Shown one piece after another: positions 7,795 through 18,317 of a stretch of 64,000 nucleotides of DNA. Within the stretch, counting starts at the first letter, position 1; every line of letters begins with the position of its first letter. The notes under the pieces are model-generated. The model was not told the DNA's origin and did no database searches. It was given only the letters and a program-made list of their open reading frames with translations. Source of the DNA: Anaerocolumna jejuensis DSM 15929 (GTDB lineage Bacteria; Bacillota; Clostridia; Lachnospirales; Lachnospiraceae); assembly GCF_900142215.1 (NCBI RefSeq), contig NZ_FRAC01000008.1, forward strand, positions 231,028 through 295,027, read 5' to 3'. Both the position numbers and the translations under genes were made by a program.

Positions 7795-10227
7795 CTATAC
7801 AATAATCAGGTGCTTTTCTCCGTCATCTGTCAGCAGAACCCTGTTTCCCTGAATTAACAGGCCATCCACAGTAATTGTATCTGTTGTCAGCGTCCCCTTG
7901 CTTCTGCTCTCAACGCGGATTTCATAGAGGGAGCTCCCATACTTATATTCAATGGAAAAATCACCGAAGCCTGCCGGTGTTGCCGGATCAATGACAAGCT
8001 CATTCCCCTCTTTCCGAATGCCCAAAAACCAGCTTAAAAGCCCCTGATACATCCAGCCTGCGGAACCGGTGTACCAGCTCCAGCCGCCTCTTCCGGTATA
8101 GGGCGGACTGAGCGAGATATCCGCTGTCATTACATAGGGCTCCTTCTCATACCGGAGGGCATCCTTCCTGTTTTGCGTAATGTAAATCGGATTAAGTATG
8201 GTGAACAGGGTCTGGGCCATATTATAGTCCTGAAGCATCGACGCGGCAATTGCCAGCCAAACCGCCGCATGGGTATACTGGCCTCCGTTTTCCCGGATGC
8301 CGGGGATATAATTTTTGATATAACCCGGATTTTTGCTTGTTTTATTAAAGGGAGGTGCCAAAAGCAGGGATAGGGCATCCTCCTCCCTTACCAGATAACG
8401 CCATGCCGACTGCATTGCCGTTTTTGCCCGCTCCGTCTTTGCTCCTTTGGATATCACGCTCCAGGACTGGCTGATGGAATCTATCTTGCACTCGTCATTT
8501 TCCTTCGAGCCAAGCTTTGAGCCATCATCATAAAAGGCCCGGAGATACCACTCTCCATCCCAGGCATATTCTTCAAGGCTCTGAAGCAGGGCTTCCCGTT
8601 TCTGCTCCAGTTCCTGTCCATAGGTCCCGTCGCTTTCCTGATAGCACAAAGGAATGAAGTCGCCCAATACGGTATACAAGAACCAGCCCAGCCAGACACT
8701 CTCCCCCTTCCCCAGCATTCCAACCTCATTCATTCCATCATTCCAGTCGCCTCCCCCCATAAGAGGAAGCCCATGCTCTCCGAAGCAGGTCCTGTCGATG
8801 GCTTTTTTGCAATGCTCATAAACACTTTCTATACGCTCGGATATTTCCGGGGTAAACATGATATCCTGCTGATTCTCCTGTAGCACCGGGCCTTTGATGT
8901 AAGGTACCTGCTCCTTTAAGATTGCAGCGTCCCCGGTGCTTTTGACATACGCAGCAGTGCAGTAGGGCAGCCATAGCAAATCATCGGAGATTCTCGTTCT
9001 TACCCCGATACCCATGGGAGGATGCCACCAATGCTGGACATCCCCTTCCTCAAACTGCCTGCTGCAGGCAATCAGGATCTGCCTGCGCAGGATACCGGAG
9101 TCCGTAAAGAGAAGTGAAAGGGTATCCTGAAGCTGGTCCCGGTAGCCATAAGCTCCTCCGCACTGATAAAAGCCTGCCCTCGCATTAATACGGCAGGATA
9201 TGGTCTGATAGAGCAGCCAGCCGTTAACCAGAATATCTAGTGCCCTGTCCTTCGTCTTCACCTGAACTGTCCCCAGCAACCGGTCCCAGTAGTCTTTCAC
9301 CCTGTCCAGCTCCTTATCGGCAGCGGAGACATCCTTGTACTTATTTCTGATTTGATATATCTCATTTAGGTTGTTGCTCTGTCCGAGCCCAAAAAGCACA
9401 GTCTTGCTTTCCTGGGGCTGTATTGCTACGGATACCTGAATTGCTCCGCAGGAATCATAGCACACCCCTGTATTGCAGGATAGCTTGACTTCCGCTCCCC
9501 GGGGCTCCCGGATGCTGCCCTTCTGCCCCAGGAATTCCTGCCTGTCACCGGTATAACCGACGATCATCTCGCTGGAGAACAGGTAAGAGTAACTGTTTTG
9601 GAAGTTCAGAGTATAGATGTTCTTTGCATATAAATATTCATGCTCATTGTCGTAGGCAGTCAAAATATAGGGGTTGGTACTCTCCCTCTGGGTACCCAGA
9701 ACCCATTCCACATAATAGGTCAGGCTCAAATATTTTACTTTATCCGAATGGTTTGTCAGCTTAAGGCTCCATAGCTTTAAGGACTCATCCAAAGGTGTAA
9801 AAACCGTCAGTTCCTGGTCAAGGAGTTCTTCCTCATGAAGGAACCTGCTATATCCAAAACCGTGTCTTGCCCGGTAAATGCCCCTGTCAGCTCTTCCCAG
9901 GGACATGGGCGTCATTACCTCACCGGTTATTTCATCCAGAATATAGATTGCCTCGGAGGCTCTGTCACTTACGGGGTCATTTGACCAGGGCGTAAGCTTA
10001 TTCTCCCTGCTGTTATTGCTCCAGGTAAAGCCCGCACCCGACTCCGATATCTGAAAGCCAAAGCTCTTGTTTGAGACCACATTGATCCAGGGTGCCGGAG
10101 GTCTGTTATTACCCTCCAGCAGAATTTCATACTCTCTGCCCTCACAGGCAAATGCCCCGAAGCCGTTAAAAAATTCATAATTCTCTGTTTCTTTTTCCTG
10201 TGTCGTTGGTGCAGATGCTGTGCTCAA
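7795..10227 (-). CDS. GH94 phosphorylase-type part of a split cyclic beta-1,2-glucan synthase
   Basis: About 810 residues matching the C-terminal GH94 portion of cyclic beta-1,2-glucan synthases (Cgs/NdvB). The N-terminal beta-sandwich contains 'FFNGFGAF', 'PAPWINVVSN' and 'ESGAGFTWSNNSRENKLTPW'. The (alpha/alpha)6 barrel contains 'GGGDWNDGMNEVG', with the GH94 general-acid Asp. In full-length synthases this domain trims the glucan by phosphorolysis and sets chain length. The open frame reaches 10266, but AAGGAGG lies 8 nt before a TTG at 10227, which I take as the start. It follows the synthase gene by about 110 nt, in a different frame. The alternative is a stand-alone 1,2-beta-oligoglucan phosphorylase. 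Confidence 0.85.
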   Translation of the reverse strand: MSTASAPTTQEKETENYEFFNGFGAFACEGREYEILLEGNNRPPAPWINVVSNKSFGFQISESGAGFTWSNNSRENKLTPWSNDPVSDRASEAIYILDEITGEVMTPMSLGRADRGIYRARHGFGYSRFLHEEELLDQELTVFTPLDESLKLWSLKLTNHSDKVKYLSLTYYVEWVLGTQRESTNPYILTAYDNEHEYLYAKNIYTLNFQNSYSYLFSSEMIVGYTGDRQEFLGQKGSIREPRGAEVKLSCNTGVCYDSCGAIQVSVAIQPQESKTVLFGLGQSNNLNEIYQIRNKYKDVSAADKELDRVKDYWDRLLGTVQVKTKDRALDILVNGWLLYQTISCRINARAGFYQCGGAYGYRDQLQDTLSLLFTDSGILRRQILIACSRQFEEGDVQHWWHPPMGIGVRTRISDDLLWLPYCTAAYVKSTGDAAILKEQVPYIKGPVLQENQQDIMFTPEISERIESVYEHCKKAIDRTCFGEHGLPLMGGGDWNDGMNEVGMLGKGESVWLGWFLYTVLGDFIPLCYQESDGTYGQELEQKREALLQSLEEYAWDGEWYLRAFYDDGSKLGSKENDECKIDSISQSWSVISKGAKTERAKTAMQSAWRYLVREEDALSLLLAPPFNKTSKNPGYIKNYIPGIRENGGQYTHAAVWLAIAASMLQDYNMAQTLFTILNPIYITQNRKDALRYEKEPYVMTADISLSPPYTGRGGWSWYTGSAGWMYQGLLSWFLGIRKEGNELVIDPATPAGFGDFSIEYKYGSSLYEIRVESRSKGTLTTDTITVDGLLIQGNRVLLTDDGEKHLIIV

Positions 10228-10268
10228 AGCCGATACCTCCTTAAAACTTAATCGCTTCCATTGCATAT

Positions 10269-10284
10269 CGCAGACCAGTCTGCG
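10269..10284. other. Short palindromic hairpin between the two glucan-synthase genes
   Basis: CGCAGACCAGTCTGCG is a perfect 7-bp inverted repeat with a 2-nt centre, in the gap between the stop of the GT84 gene and the start of the GH94 gene. No T-run follows, so it should not terminate. It may tune translation or mRNA decay, or mark the gene-fission junction. Confidence 0.4.
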
Positions 10285-10340
10285 AAAACCTCAATAGAAA
10301 CCTGATAAATAGAAATTGATAAATGCATCACATTTTTCAA

Positions 10341-13300
10341 CTAATCTTCAAGTAATTCATACTGATTATCTTTTAAATTATTAAAATAAATCCCTGTCTT
10401 CTCTGAAAAAACGACCCGCGCTACCGTATACAGCAAATCAATTTCTGCCGGTATCATCTGATACGTATGCAGCATAAAGAAGCTTGGCTTCTCACTTCCG
10501 GAATCATAAATCCGAAGAGAGCTTGTCATATCTTTGACTAATTCATCTACCTCCTGCATATAACCGTATTTGGAGTCAATCAGGATAACCAGATCCACCA
10601 TAACATGGTTGATTCTCAGATATTCGTAGGCCTTTAATACATCCTTCACGATTCTTTCCTCTCCGATGGACCGGACCTTTAAGAGCAGGATGGGGTTATC
10701 TCCGGATACGCCGAATTTCCATAAAAAGCTCTGGTTCTTAAAGTTCCGTCTTATATTTTCATCCGGCCCACGGTAAACACCTTCGGAATAGAAGATCGGG
10801 CTGATCAGATCCTGAAAAGCGTTCAGCTGGGTTCTGGTAATCTCCAGATACTTTAACTCCAGGTTCTTTTGAAGCCTGAATTTTTCAAGGATATCATCGA
10901 TCCGGTAGCTTACATTGAAATCACCTGCGATTTTTATTGCTTCCTCCTTGCTGCCGCATACTCCGGTAATGAAAGAAATACAGGCTGTTCCGCCCGGCTC
11001 TATGCAAAGCTGGGCCCGAAGGCTCATAATCGGATCATTGCAAAAGCCCGAATTATTGAAAAAGGTAATACTGTTAACCACAGAATCCGGATTCTCCAGA
11101 GTATTGTTTCTTCCGATAAACCGTTTTCTGTCATTTTCGTACTCCACTTTTTTGCATAGCTTTGCTCCTGTTCTTACCATATGCATAAGATAAGGATTGT
11201 CTTCCTCCTGCTTCCGCCGTCTTTTTGCAAGGAAGATTTCCTGCTCTTCCAGATACTCACTTTCCAGAAAGAGCTTATTGAAGGCAGGATGGCTTAACTC
11301 TGCCAGCTGGGCATCATCCACCACCTCCAGATAGCTGGTCACTTCCAGCTGTTTTTCCTCATTTCCGTGATTGGTCAGCGTAACCTTGCGAATCTCAAAA
11401 TTATGGTCCGCATCCAGGCTGACAATCATGTGGGAGGAGATATCCCCGTCCCTGCGTTTAAATTCTGCCTTGTGGGGACAGAATACGACCTGGTAATCCT
11501 CCGGCTCCGTTCTTGTAGGATGATAAGTGGTACTCCAGAGCCTGCCCTGCTTCATATCCTTGATATAGATATAATTACCCGTATTGGCGTAGGTATCCGG
11601 CCGCCAGCGGTAAAGCATCCGGTCCTCATATTTACTGAAGCCGTCCCCATCGGAAGTTATCAGCAGTGAATACTTACCGTTTGACAGATAATTTACGACC
11701 GGCGAATTCACAGCCGTACTTATGACATACCGGTCACTGTAAATATCTTCTTTAAAGAGGGGCTTTCCGATTTTTATTGTATATCCCTGTTTGGCAATGG
11801 AAATCAAATGGGACTGGCGTTTTTCTTCCAGCAGGACTTCTGCGGACTTTATCATCATTTCCTCATGAAATCTCTCCCGAAGAATCCCTTCATTCAGATA
11901 ATTATTAATCGCAGCCAGATTCATCCCCTGATGATGTGCCATATAGGATTTTACAATGCAATAAGGCGTCAGTTCCACAGAATTCGGCACATTAAAATCA
12001 ACGGATTCGTAGAACCCATAATCGCCGAAGGCCCCTAATTCCTTCAGCCGCGTAAGGTTCTTCATACATTCCTCTTCTGCGACATCCAGTGCCAGCATCG
12101 TTGCATAAGGAGCAACCACCAGGGAGTTCTTGCGGACCGGCTGAAGTCTTATCTTTGGAACACCGAAGGCTTTGTACTGGTAATTTGAGTTCAAGTCAAA
12201 CCGGTAATACTGGGATTCCGATATGCCCCAGGGTATCTCCGCCTCCTTTGCATACTTCATATGCTGGAGCACCGCTGCCCTGGAGGTCTGTGCGTATACG
12301 GAGCCCTCATATTCTTTGAATACAAGATTCGGCATTAAAAATTCGAACATTGTACCGCTCCAGGACACGAAGCATGGAATTCCCTTAACGATGGTCAATG
12401 GCCTTCCCAGCTTATCCCAATGCTTGAGCGGCACTTCCCCCATGGCAATGGCAAGGAGGCTTGTGAGGGCCGATTCCGATGCCATCAGGTCATAACAGCC
12501 GTCATCCAGGGTATGGGAAGAAACATGATATCCGATGTGGAACAGCATTCTCTTTTCGTTAAATAAAGCACGGAAATCAACACTTGTTAAAATACCGTCT
12601 ATTTTACTGCTGAGTGCCCTGATTCGGCTGATCATACTATTGGCGCCCTTATTGTCCTCCGCAGCAATATGGCGGAGGGTAGGATAAGAAGAAAAGCTCT
12701 CTTCCTTCAGCTTTAAGGCAGAAACTTCGTTTACTATATTGTCAATGAGGCTTATCAGGTACCTGGTGTGACGGTAATCTTCGGCAGGACTGAGCTCCCT
12801 GCCGTTTAAGTTCTCCCAGATATCCGCAGCATCCTCCATCAGTTCACCTATCGCCCTGTACCCGTTCTTAAGCTTATTTCCGGCAGGAGTGCCCGTTTTT
12901 TGTTCAATTTCCTTATTGCTGTTCTTTACTGCCGCCTTAAGTTCGGACAGAAAGCTGTTAGGATAAACCGGCTTGTCGATTTGCTCCAGAAGGCCGTTTT
13001 TCAAAGTAACCAGGTGTCCCAGGAAATTTCCGCTGTCTACGGTCGATATATAGGCAGGCTCCAGCACCTCCAGGGTTCTGATTTGATACCAGTTATAGAG
13101 ATGTCCCTTCCATTTCGGCATTATCCTTATCGTTTCCAGCAGTTTTTCCGCTGCCTCGACCGTAGAGCTCAAAGTTTCAAACCCCAAATCCCTGGCTGAC
13201 AGGATTGCAAGAAACTGAAGTCCGATATTGGTGGGAGATGTTTTATCACTGACCTTTTCAACCATTGAAATCTGGTAATTATCCGGGCAGAGCCAGTTAT

Positions 13301-16300
13301 TTTCCTTTACTGAAAGCTCCTTAAAAAACTGCCAGGTTCTGCGGGCAGTATCCAAAAGCAGCTCACTATCCTCTGCTTTATCCCTCGTATGAGGCTCTTT
13401 TTTCGGCTGGCTGATTCGGTATGCAATTTCAAAGGCAAAGCCCCAGTCGGCAATAAGGATTGCTGCCAGAATCATTCCTGCCGGAGTCAAATATCCCAAA
13501 AATAAAATTACCGCAAGGACAGCCGCCGGAAGAAGGGAACTCCACATGGTAAGAAAATATCCTTTTCTGGAATTGATAATGGAGGAATCCACTGCTTCCG
13601 CCGTATTCCAGCGAAGCAGGTTTTTTTTGCTGATAAAGAGCCGGTACATAGTTCTGACAATGGCATCCGAAGCGACATAGGCCCGGTAGGGAGTGATTGT
13701 AAACTCCAGGAATGCTCTTTCGAAAATTGTAACAATATCCTTTAAAAAGCTTTTATATACAAGGGCAAGCTGCGGCCGGACAAGCTTCTGGGTAATCACT
13801 GCAAGCAATAAAATAACCAGGTTAAAGATATCAGTAAAAAAGACCAGGGGCAGCCAAAGGTAATATGCTTTTGGCATCCAAGCCAGATTCAGCAGGATGA
13901 ACAGAGTCTTACTCAGAGGGACCAGGCTTCGTCGCAGGTTGTCAAAGATTTTCCACTTTGCCAGGGCACTCAGGCTTTTCCCGTCCAGGGTCTTCTTCAT
14001 AAACAGCCAGGGCAGCAGCTGCCAGTCCCCGCGCAGCCAACGGTGCTCTCTTTTTGTAAAGGATAAAACACTGTTGGGAAAACTGTCCATAATCTTGGCA
14101 CTGCTGGAAAAAGCCGTTCGTGCATAACAGCTTTCAAAAAGGTCATGACTCAGAATCCGGTTTTCCGGTACCTTATTACGTAGCACCTGATGGAAGGCCT
14201 TTATATCATAGATGCCCTTTCCTGTATAGATACCCTCGTTGAAAATATCCTGGTAGATATCCGATATGACGGCTCCATAGTGGGAAAGGCCCGATTCTCC
14301 TTCAAAAATTTTTGTAAACCTGCTGCCGTTCTTACCGACAATATGATTTCTTACCGAGGGCTGAATAATGATATAGCCCTCCTTCACCTTTTGCCCTGCG
14401 GAATCCAGAATAGGTTTATTCAAAGGATGATCAAGGAGTCCGACCAGCTTCGCAGCATTGTCACGGATGAGATTCGTATCTGCATCCAGCGTAATGGCAT
14501 ACCGGAAAGTGGTTAGAAGCTCCTCGTCACAATAAATGGAGGAAAAGGTGGTATCCTCTTTTTTTGCTCCATTTAAAAGATTGTTGAACTCTTCCAGTTT
14601 TCCTCTTTTGCGTTCCCAGCCCATATAACAGTTCTCCGCCTTATTCCATTTACGGCAGCGGAAGAACAGGGAAAAGCGCTGGTGCTCCGACGGATAGAGC
14701 TCATTCAGTTCCTTCATCCGTGCAGCCAGGGCACTTTCAATCACCTGGTCCTTCGGCATAGACTGCTCCGCGGAATCCTCAAAATCAAAAAGTAATGCAA
14801 AGTACAGATTCGGCTGCCGGTTTGCCAGATAATGCTTTTGAAGACGGTCCATATATTCCAGTCCCTGTTTCTTCGAGGAGACGATAACCGGCATTACCAC
14901 AAAGGTTCTTGCTTCCTCCGGTATTTCCTTCAAATAGTCCAGGGAAGGAATCTTCTTCACCTTAATTCTTCTGGTAAATATAAAATTTGTAACCTCTATG
15001 GATATACCCAGCAGCAGCGGCATTACCGCCAGAAGGGTAATTACATACCGGCTGGTATGCTCCATGCCTCCAAGGGTCCGGAAGGCATAAAGGAGACAGG
15101 CACTCAGTCCCAGAATAATAAGGAAAAGGGAAAGGAAATAAAGAAAGCCCTTTACGTTCCTTTTATTCTTAATGCTTTGGGGGGCTGTTTTCCCTAATGT
15201 CTTTGCTTTCAGAATCGGAAAACCCTTGCCCAAAAGATAGGCTCCCACATGATGGGAACAATGCAGGCCTTCCCTTCCCTGAATCGCCAGCTCCAGGCAG
15301 TCCTTTGCTATTTTTTCTTCCTGCAGCCGGTAACGAAGGGATAATTTAACGATAACCTCCCGGTACATTCCCCTGGCTTCCAAGTCCATCTTTGAATAGA
15401 CACCATCCGGATCCTGTGACAAAATATGCTCCAGACAGGAATATTCCTCAAAGAATTTTTCCTCATCCAATTCATTGATATCCCTCAGACTGACAATTAA
15501 AGTCCTGATATTGGTCTCAAGAAAGGCTTCCAGCTTTCCCTCCTCCATGAATATGTCGGAGGTCTTTACCTGTCTGCCCAGGGAATTAAAATGATATTCC
15601 AGATATCTTTGAATGGAAGCTTCATCAAAGGACATATTCTTCAGCAGATATATTACATGGGCATGGAACGAGAAGTTCAGCCTCTGGTTATCCTCTGTAT
15701 CACAAAGCAGTGCTGATATATCGTCCAGCCCCTGTTTATTATTAAGCTTATCCCGCAGAAATTTCTCCGCCTTTGACTTCACATCAATCATCTGTAGAAT
15801 TTCATCCGCAATTACAATGATTTCTTCAAGGAGGCAAAAGCCCAGCACTTCCGGCAAGACCCAGATTTCCTTGTCCGTAAGCGGTATCTTCTGCTGGTAA
15901 GCCTTCAGCATCACGGAAATACTTTCTTCATTCAGATGTCCTCCGGAAAGTGCCACCATCTTCTTAGCCACAACATAGATACGGGGAAAGTTGCGGTATT
16001 CCTTTGCCTTCAGAATCGGCAGTACGGCATAGCTCGTTCCCGAGGTACGCACTTTTTTAATTTCACGGTACATCATCTGGAAATTGTCAAAGAGCCACCG
16101 AGCTGCCGGAATCATGGAAATGATATCGGTGGACAGGGCAGAGATGCTTTTCCTGATTTTATTCAGTTTTTTATAGGCCGCCTGATTATAGTCATTAAGA
16201 ACAAAGCTGTATCCGATAAGTCTGGCCTGACTGTGGCTTTCCGCCAGATCAAGCATCTGTTTCTCCCATTCCCCCGGGCCCGGTTTATCTCCGTCTCCCA

Positions 16301-16457
16301 GGGAATAAATCGGAAACTTTACTTTCTTACCAAAGTGATAGAACCGATAATACAGCATCAATAGAACAAAACAGATCAATGCAAGCAGTATCAATAATAC
16401 AACCAGCAGAAACGGTGAATTTATATAAAAATTTATTCCTTCCAACAAGATCAGCAA
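10341..16457 (-). CDS. Cyclic beta-1,2-glucan synthase, GT84/GH189 part
   Basis: A 2038-residue membrane protein corresponding to the N-terminal two thirds of Cgs/NdvB. A membrane anchor is seen near residues 12-40, further hydrophobic segments near 430-490 and a cluster near 830-1020. The GT84 glycosyltransferase contains 'ITLDADTNLIRD' and 'HRWLRGDWQLLPWL', which match UDP-glucose transferase motifs. The following part carries 'EIPWGISESQYYRFD' and 'YMAHHQGMNLAAINNYL' of the cyclising transglycosylase domain (GH189), then a beta-sandwich ending in 'LISPIFY'. The start is TTG at 16457 with GGAGGA upstream. The protein stops where single-chain enzymes run on into GH94; the downstream gene supplies that part. 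The likely product is linear or cyclic beta-1,2-glucan. Confidence 0.88.
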   Translation of the reverse strand: MLILLEGINFYINSPFLLVVLLILLALICFVLLMLYYRFYHFGKKVKFPIYSLGDGDKPGPGEWEKQMLDLAESHSQARLIGYSFVLNDYNQAAYKKLNKIRKSISALSTDIISMIPAARWLFDNFQMMYREIKKVRTSGTSYAVLPILKAKEYRNFPRIYVVAKKMVALSGGHLNEESISVMLKAYQQKIPLTDKEIWVLPEVLGFCLLEEIIVIADEILQMIDVKSKAEKFLRDKLNNKQGLDDISALLCDTEDNQRLNFSFHAHVIYLLKNMSFDEASIQRYLEYHFNSLGRQVKTSDIFMEEGKLEAFLETNIRTLIVSLRDINELDEEKFFEEYSCLEHILSQDPDGVYSKMDLEARGMYREVIVKLSLRYRLQEEKIAKDCLELAIQGREGLHCSHHVGAYLLGKGFPILKAKTLGKTAPQSIKNKRNVKGFLYFLSLFLIILGLSACLLYAFRTLGGMEHTSRYVITLLAVMPLLLGISIEVTNFIFTRRIKVKKIPSLDYLKEIPEEARTFVVMPVIVSSKKQGLEYMDRLQKHYLANRQPNLYFALLFDFEDSAEQSMPKDQVIESALAARMKELNELYPSEHQRFSLFFRCRKWNKAENCYMGWERKRGKLEEFNNLLNGAKKEDTTFSSIYCDEELLTTFRYAITLDADTNLIRDNAAKLVGLLDHPLNKPILDSAGQKVKEGYIIIQPSVRNHIVGKNGSRFTKIFEGESGLSHYGAVISDIYQDIFNEGIYTGKGIYDIKAFHQVLRNKVPENRILSHDLFESCYARTAFSSSAKIMDSFPNSVLSFTKREHRWLRGDWQLLPWLFMKKTLDGKSLSALAKWKIFDNLRRSLVPLSKTLFILLNLAWMPKAYYLWLPLVFFTDIFNLVILLLAVITQKLVRPQLALVYKSFLKDIVTIFERAFLEFTITPYRAYVASDAIVRTMYRLFISKKNLLRWNTAEAVDSSIINSRKGYFLTMWSSLLPAAVLAVILFLGYLTPAGMILAAILIADWGFAFEIAYRISQPKKEPHTRDKAEDSELLLDTARRTWQFFKELSVKENNWLCPDNYQISMVEKVSDKTSPTNIGLQFLAILSARDLGFETLSSTVEAAEKLLETIRIMPKWKGHLYNWYQIRTLEVLEPAYISTVDSGNFLGHLVTLKNGLLEQIDKPVYPNSFLSELKAAVKNSNKEIEQKTGTPAGNKLKNGYRAIGELMEDAADIWENLNGRELSPAEDYRHTRYLISLIDNIVNEVSALKLKEESFSSYPTLRHIAAEDNKGANSMISRIRALSSKIDGILTSVDFRALFNEKRMLFHIGYHVSSHTLDDGCYDLMASESALTSLLAIAMGEVPLKHWDKLGRPLTIVKGIPCFVSWSGTMFEFLMPNLVFKEYEGSVYAQTSRAAVLQHMKYAKEAEIPWGISESQYYRFDLNSNYQYKAFGVPKIRLQPVRKNSLVVAPYATMLALDVAEEECMKNLTRLKELGAFGDYGFYESVDFNVPNSVELTPYCIVKSYMAHHQGMNLAAINNYLNEGILRERFHEEMMIKSAEVLLEEKRQSHLISIAKQGYTIKIGKPLFKEDIYSDRYVISTAVNSPVVNYLSNGKYSLLITSDGDGFSKYEDRMLYRWRPDTYANTGNYIYIKDMKQGRLWSTTYHPTRTEPEDYQVVFCPHKAEFKRRDGDISSHMIVSLDADHNFEIRKVTLTNHGNEEKQLEVTSYLEVVDDAQLAELSHPAFNKLFLESEYLEEQEIFLAKRRRKQEEDNPYLMHMVRTGAKLCKKVEYENDRKRFIGRNNTLENPDSVVNSITFFNNSGFCNDPIMSLRAQLCIEPGGTACISFITGVCGSKEEAIKIAGDFNVSYRIDDILEKFRLQKNLELKYLEITRTQLNAFQDLISPIFYSEGVYRGPDENIRRNFKNQSFLWKFGVSGDNPILLLKVRSIGEERIVKDVLKAYEYLRINHVMVDLVILIDSKYGYMQEVDELVKDMTSSLRIYDSGSEKPSFFMLHTYQMIPAEIDLLYTVARVVFSEKTGIYFNNLKDNQYELLED

Positions 16458-16539
16458 TTGAAGCTCCTCCTTATTAAGAAATCCATCAGACAGAATGGCC
16501 TTTTTACAGATAGCATGTCTGTTTTATAATAAAAAAATA

Positions 16540-16558
16540 GCACAATATTATATTGTGC
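16540..16558 (-). terminator. Terminator beyond the serine hydrolase gene
   Basis: An inverted repeat GCACAATA/TATTGTGC with a 3-nt loop. T-rich tracts follow on both strands (TATTTTTTTATT on the minus strand, CATTTTT on the plus strand), so it may act in both directions. It lies about 165 nt after the serine hydrolase stop. Confidence 0.6.
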
Positions 16559-16721
16559 CATTTTTCATATTTTTTATTAATTTCCCGTCAGATTTGTTAA
16601 ATTTTTATGAACTCCTTTTTCTGGAAGCTTCAGCTGCAATTTATATTTACTCCGCGTTTACAATTGGGCTGTATCTATTAACTGCACTTACATTGTTGTA
16701 TCTGTTACTACCCCAAAACTA

Positions 16722-18185
16722 TTATATTTTAACGAACTTAAGTGGCATTTCAATCTGTGCTTCAAGGTGCAAGGTCAGGTTTTTTCTCTCCTCACTGAAG
16801 GCAAATCTGAACTTTGTATTAACAGGAGTCTCATAGTGCCAAATGCTGGCTGCAAATTCTTCATGATTCCATTCACCATAGCAGACAGCTCTGTAATAGG
16901 CGCCTGGTTCCCAGAACGGTTTTGCGGTTTCCACCCATTGTTTTTGTACAAAACGAATCACATATAAGGGCTGATGGCTTTCATCGTTATAAATTGCAAG
17001 AAGACACTCCCCATTTTCAAAATCAAAATCGACTCTGTTTATCTTGAAATCATCCGGTGCCTTTGTATCGGAAGAAAGCCTGTAAGCCCCCCGGAAGGAC
17101 GGATAGGGTTCGGCATTTTCGTTCACCTGCAGGTGTGTCTGCCTGGTCCCAAACTCAACCAATTTGCTGTAATCATCACATTGAGGCAAAACATTTCCTC
17201 CGCCCAGGCATGGAAGGAGTTCACTCCAGATAAGCTTCATAAATTTGCCCATGTCAACGTTGCTGGTTACGGCAATAACACTATTCTGATCAGGCATGAC
17301 AATACAGTATTGTCCGTACATGCCATCCCCACGGTATACTCCTTCGGGTACACACCTCCAGAACTGGTAGCCGTAGCCCTGAGCCCAATCACTATCGGCT
17401 TCGTCTCCGTTATTGATTTGCTTGGAGGTCGCTTCTTCCACCCAGCTTTCAGGTACGAGCTGCCGGCCGTTGAATTTCCCCTTTTGCAGAAGCATTTGTC
17501 CGAAAACAGCAATGTCCTCAGTTTTGATATTTAGTCCAAAGCCGCCAAAACTGATTCCTAATTTATCCTCATCCCAGACAGGATCGATACCCAGAGGCTC
17601 AAATAACCTCGGTGTGAGGTAATCCACAAGCTTTTGCCCGGTCAGTCTGGTAATTATTGCAGAGCACATATATGTAGCAAGTGTATTGTAAAAAAAGGCG
17701 CTCCCCGGCTCATTTTTGACATGAGAGCTTAAAAATCCGAGAATGTTGTTAGACTTTTCATCATCCCATACCCAATTTTCATAGGTCATTCCAGTTCCCA
17801 TTGTGAGGAGGTTTTTTACGGTCATTTTCCTCATCTTTTCGTCAACCTTTTCACCCAGTTCCTTCATTTCATCTGCGAAGATGTCAGCAATCAGCGTACC
17901 TGTGGTCAGCAAACCTTCCTCGATAGCCAAACCAATTGCCATGGAGGTAAAGCTTTTGCTGAGAGAAAACAATTGATGCCTGTACTGAGCTGCATATGGC
18001 TTCCACCAACAATCGGCGATATTTTTACCATTCTTGAGCAGCATAAACGAATGAACCTCAAAACCCTGCTCATTTACCCTGTTTAAAAAATTCAGAATCG
18101 CGGAGGATGGGATTCCCTGTGATTCCGGTGTAGCTTTTTCAAGTCTCATATTAATTACCATGCCTTTCTCACTGTTATAGTTCAT
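16722..18185 (-). CDS. Serine hydrolase (class C beta-lactamase / penicillin-binding-like)
   Basis: A 487-residue protein with a beta-lactamase fold. 'SLSKSF' provides the SxxK nucleophile, 'FYNTLA' the YxN motif and 'YRGDGMYGQY' lies where the KTG-like box is expected. About 130 C-terminal residues form an extra beta-rich domain. No signal peptide is seen, so a cytoplasmic esterase or amide hydrolase is more likely than a secreted beta-lactamase. The start is uncertain: 18185, or the ATG at 18149 giving 'MRLEKATPESQG', which is where related proteins begin. Repeat element B sits directly upstream with TATAAT facing the gene. Confidence 0.82.
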   Translation of the reverse strand: MNYNSEKGMVINMRLEKATPESQGIPSSAILNFLNRVNEQGFEVHSFMLLKNGKNIADCWWKPYAAQYRHQLFSLSKSFTSMAIGLAIEEGLLTTGTLIADIFADEMKELGEKVDEKMRKMTVKNLLTMGTGMTYENWVWDDEKSNNILGFLSSHVKNEPGSAFFYNTLATYMCSAIITRLTGQKLVDYLTPRLFEPLGIDPVWDEDKLGISFGGFGLNIKTEDIAVFGQMLLQKGKFNGRQLVPESWVEEATSKQINNGDEADSDWAQGYGYQFWRCVPEGVYRGDGMYGQYCIVMPDQNSVIAVTSNVDMGKFMKLIWSELLPCLGGGNVLPQCDDYSKLVEFGTRQTHLQVNENAEPYPSFRGAYRLSSDTKAPDDFKINRVDFDFENGECLLAIYNDESHQPLYVIRFVQKQWVETAKPFWEPGAYYRAVCYGEWNHEEFAASIWHYETPVNTKFRFAFSEERKNLTLHLEAQIEMPLKFVKI

Positions 18186-18225
18186 TTCCTATTCAATTGT
18201 TCTGATAAGCTTAAAAGCTTAATTA

Positions 18226-18317
18226 CTTTTATTATACATGCTTCTTCATAATATTTCCATTTATATTTAAATAGTAAATTTAAACACTGGCTTTCCTGCG
18301 GTTAAGTCAGCTTAACA
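18226..18317 (-). repeat. Dispersed terminator/promoter-like element, copy B
   Basis: Shares with the other copies the plus-strand blocks 'TTTTATTATACATG' (18227-18240), 'ATATTTCCATTTATATTTAAA' positions 18251-18271, and a terminal dyad GTTAAG-N4-CTTAAC (18301-18316). The dyad overlaps the last codons and stop of the NADAR gene. TATAAT (18231-18236) faces the serine hydrolase gene. Confidence 0.65.

Noticed and set aside
12089..16364. Several plus-strand open frames of 70-140 codons inside the glucan synthase gene
   Set aside because: They are antisense shadows of the long GT84/GH189 coding frame; none has a ribosome site or family features.
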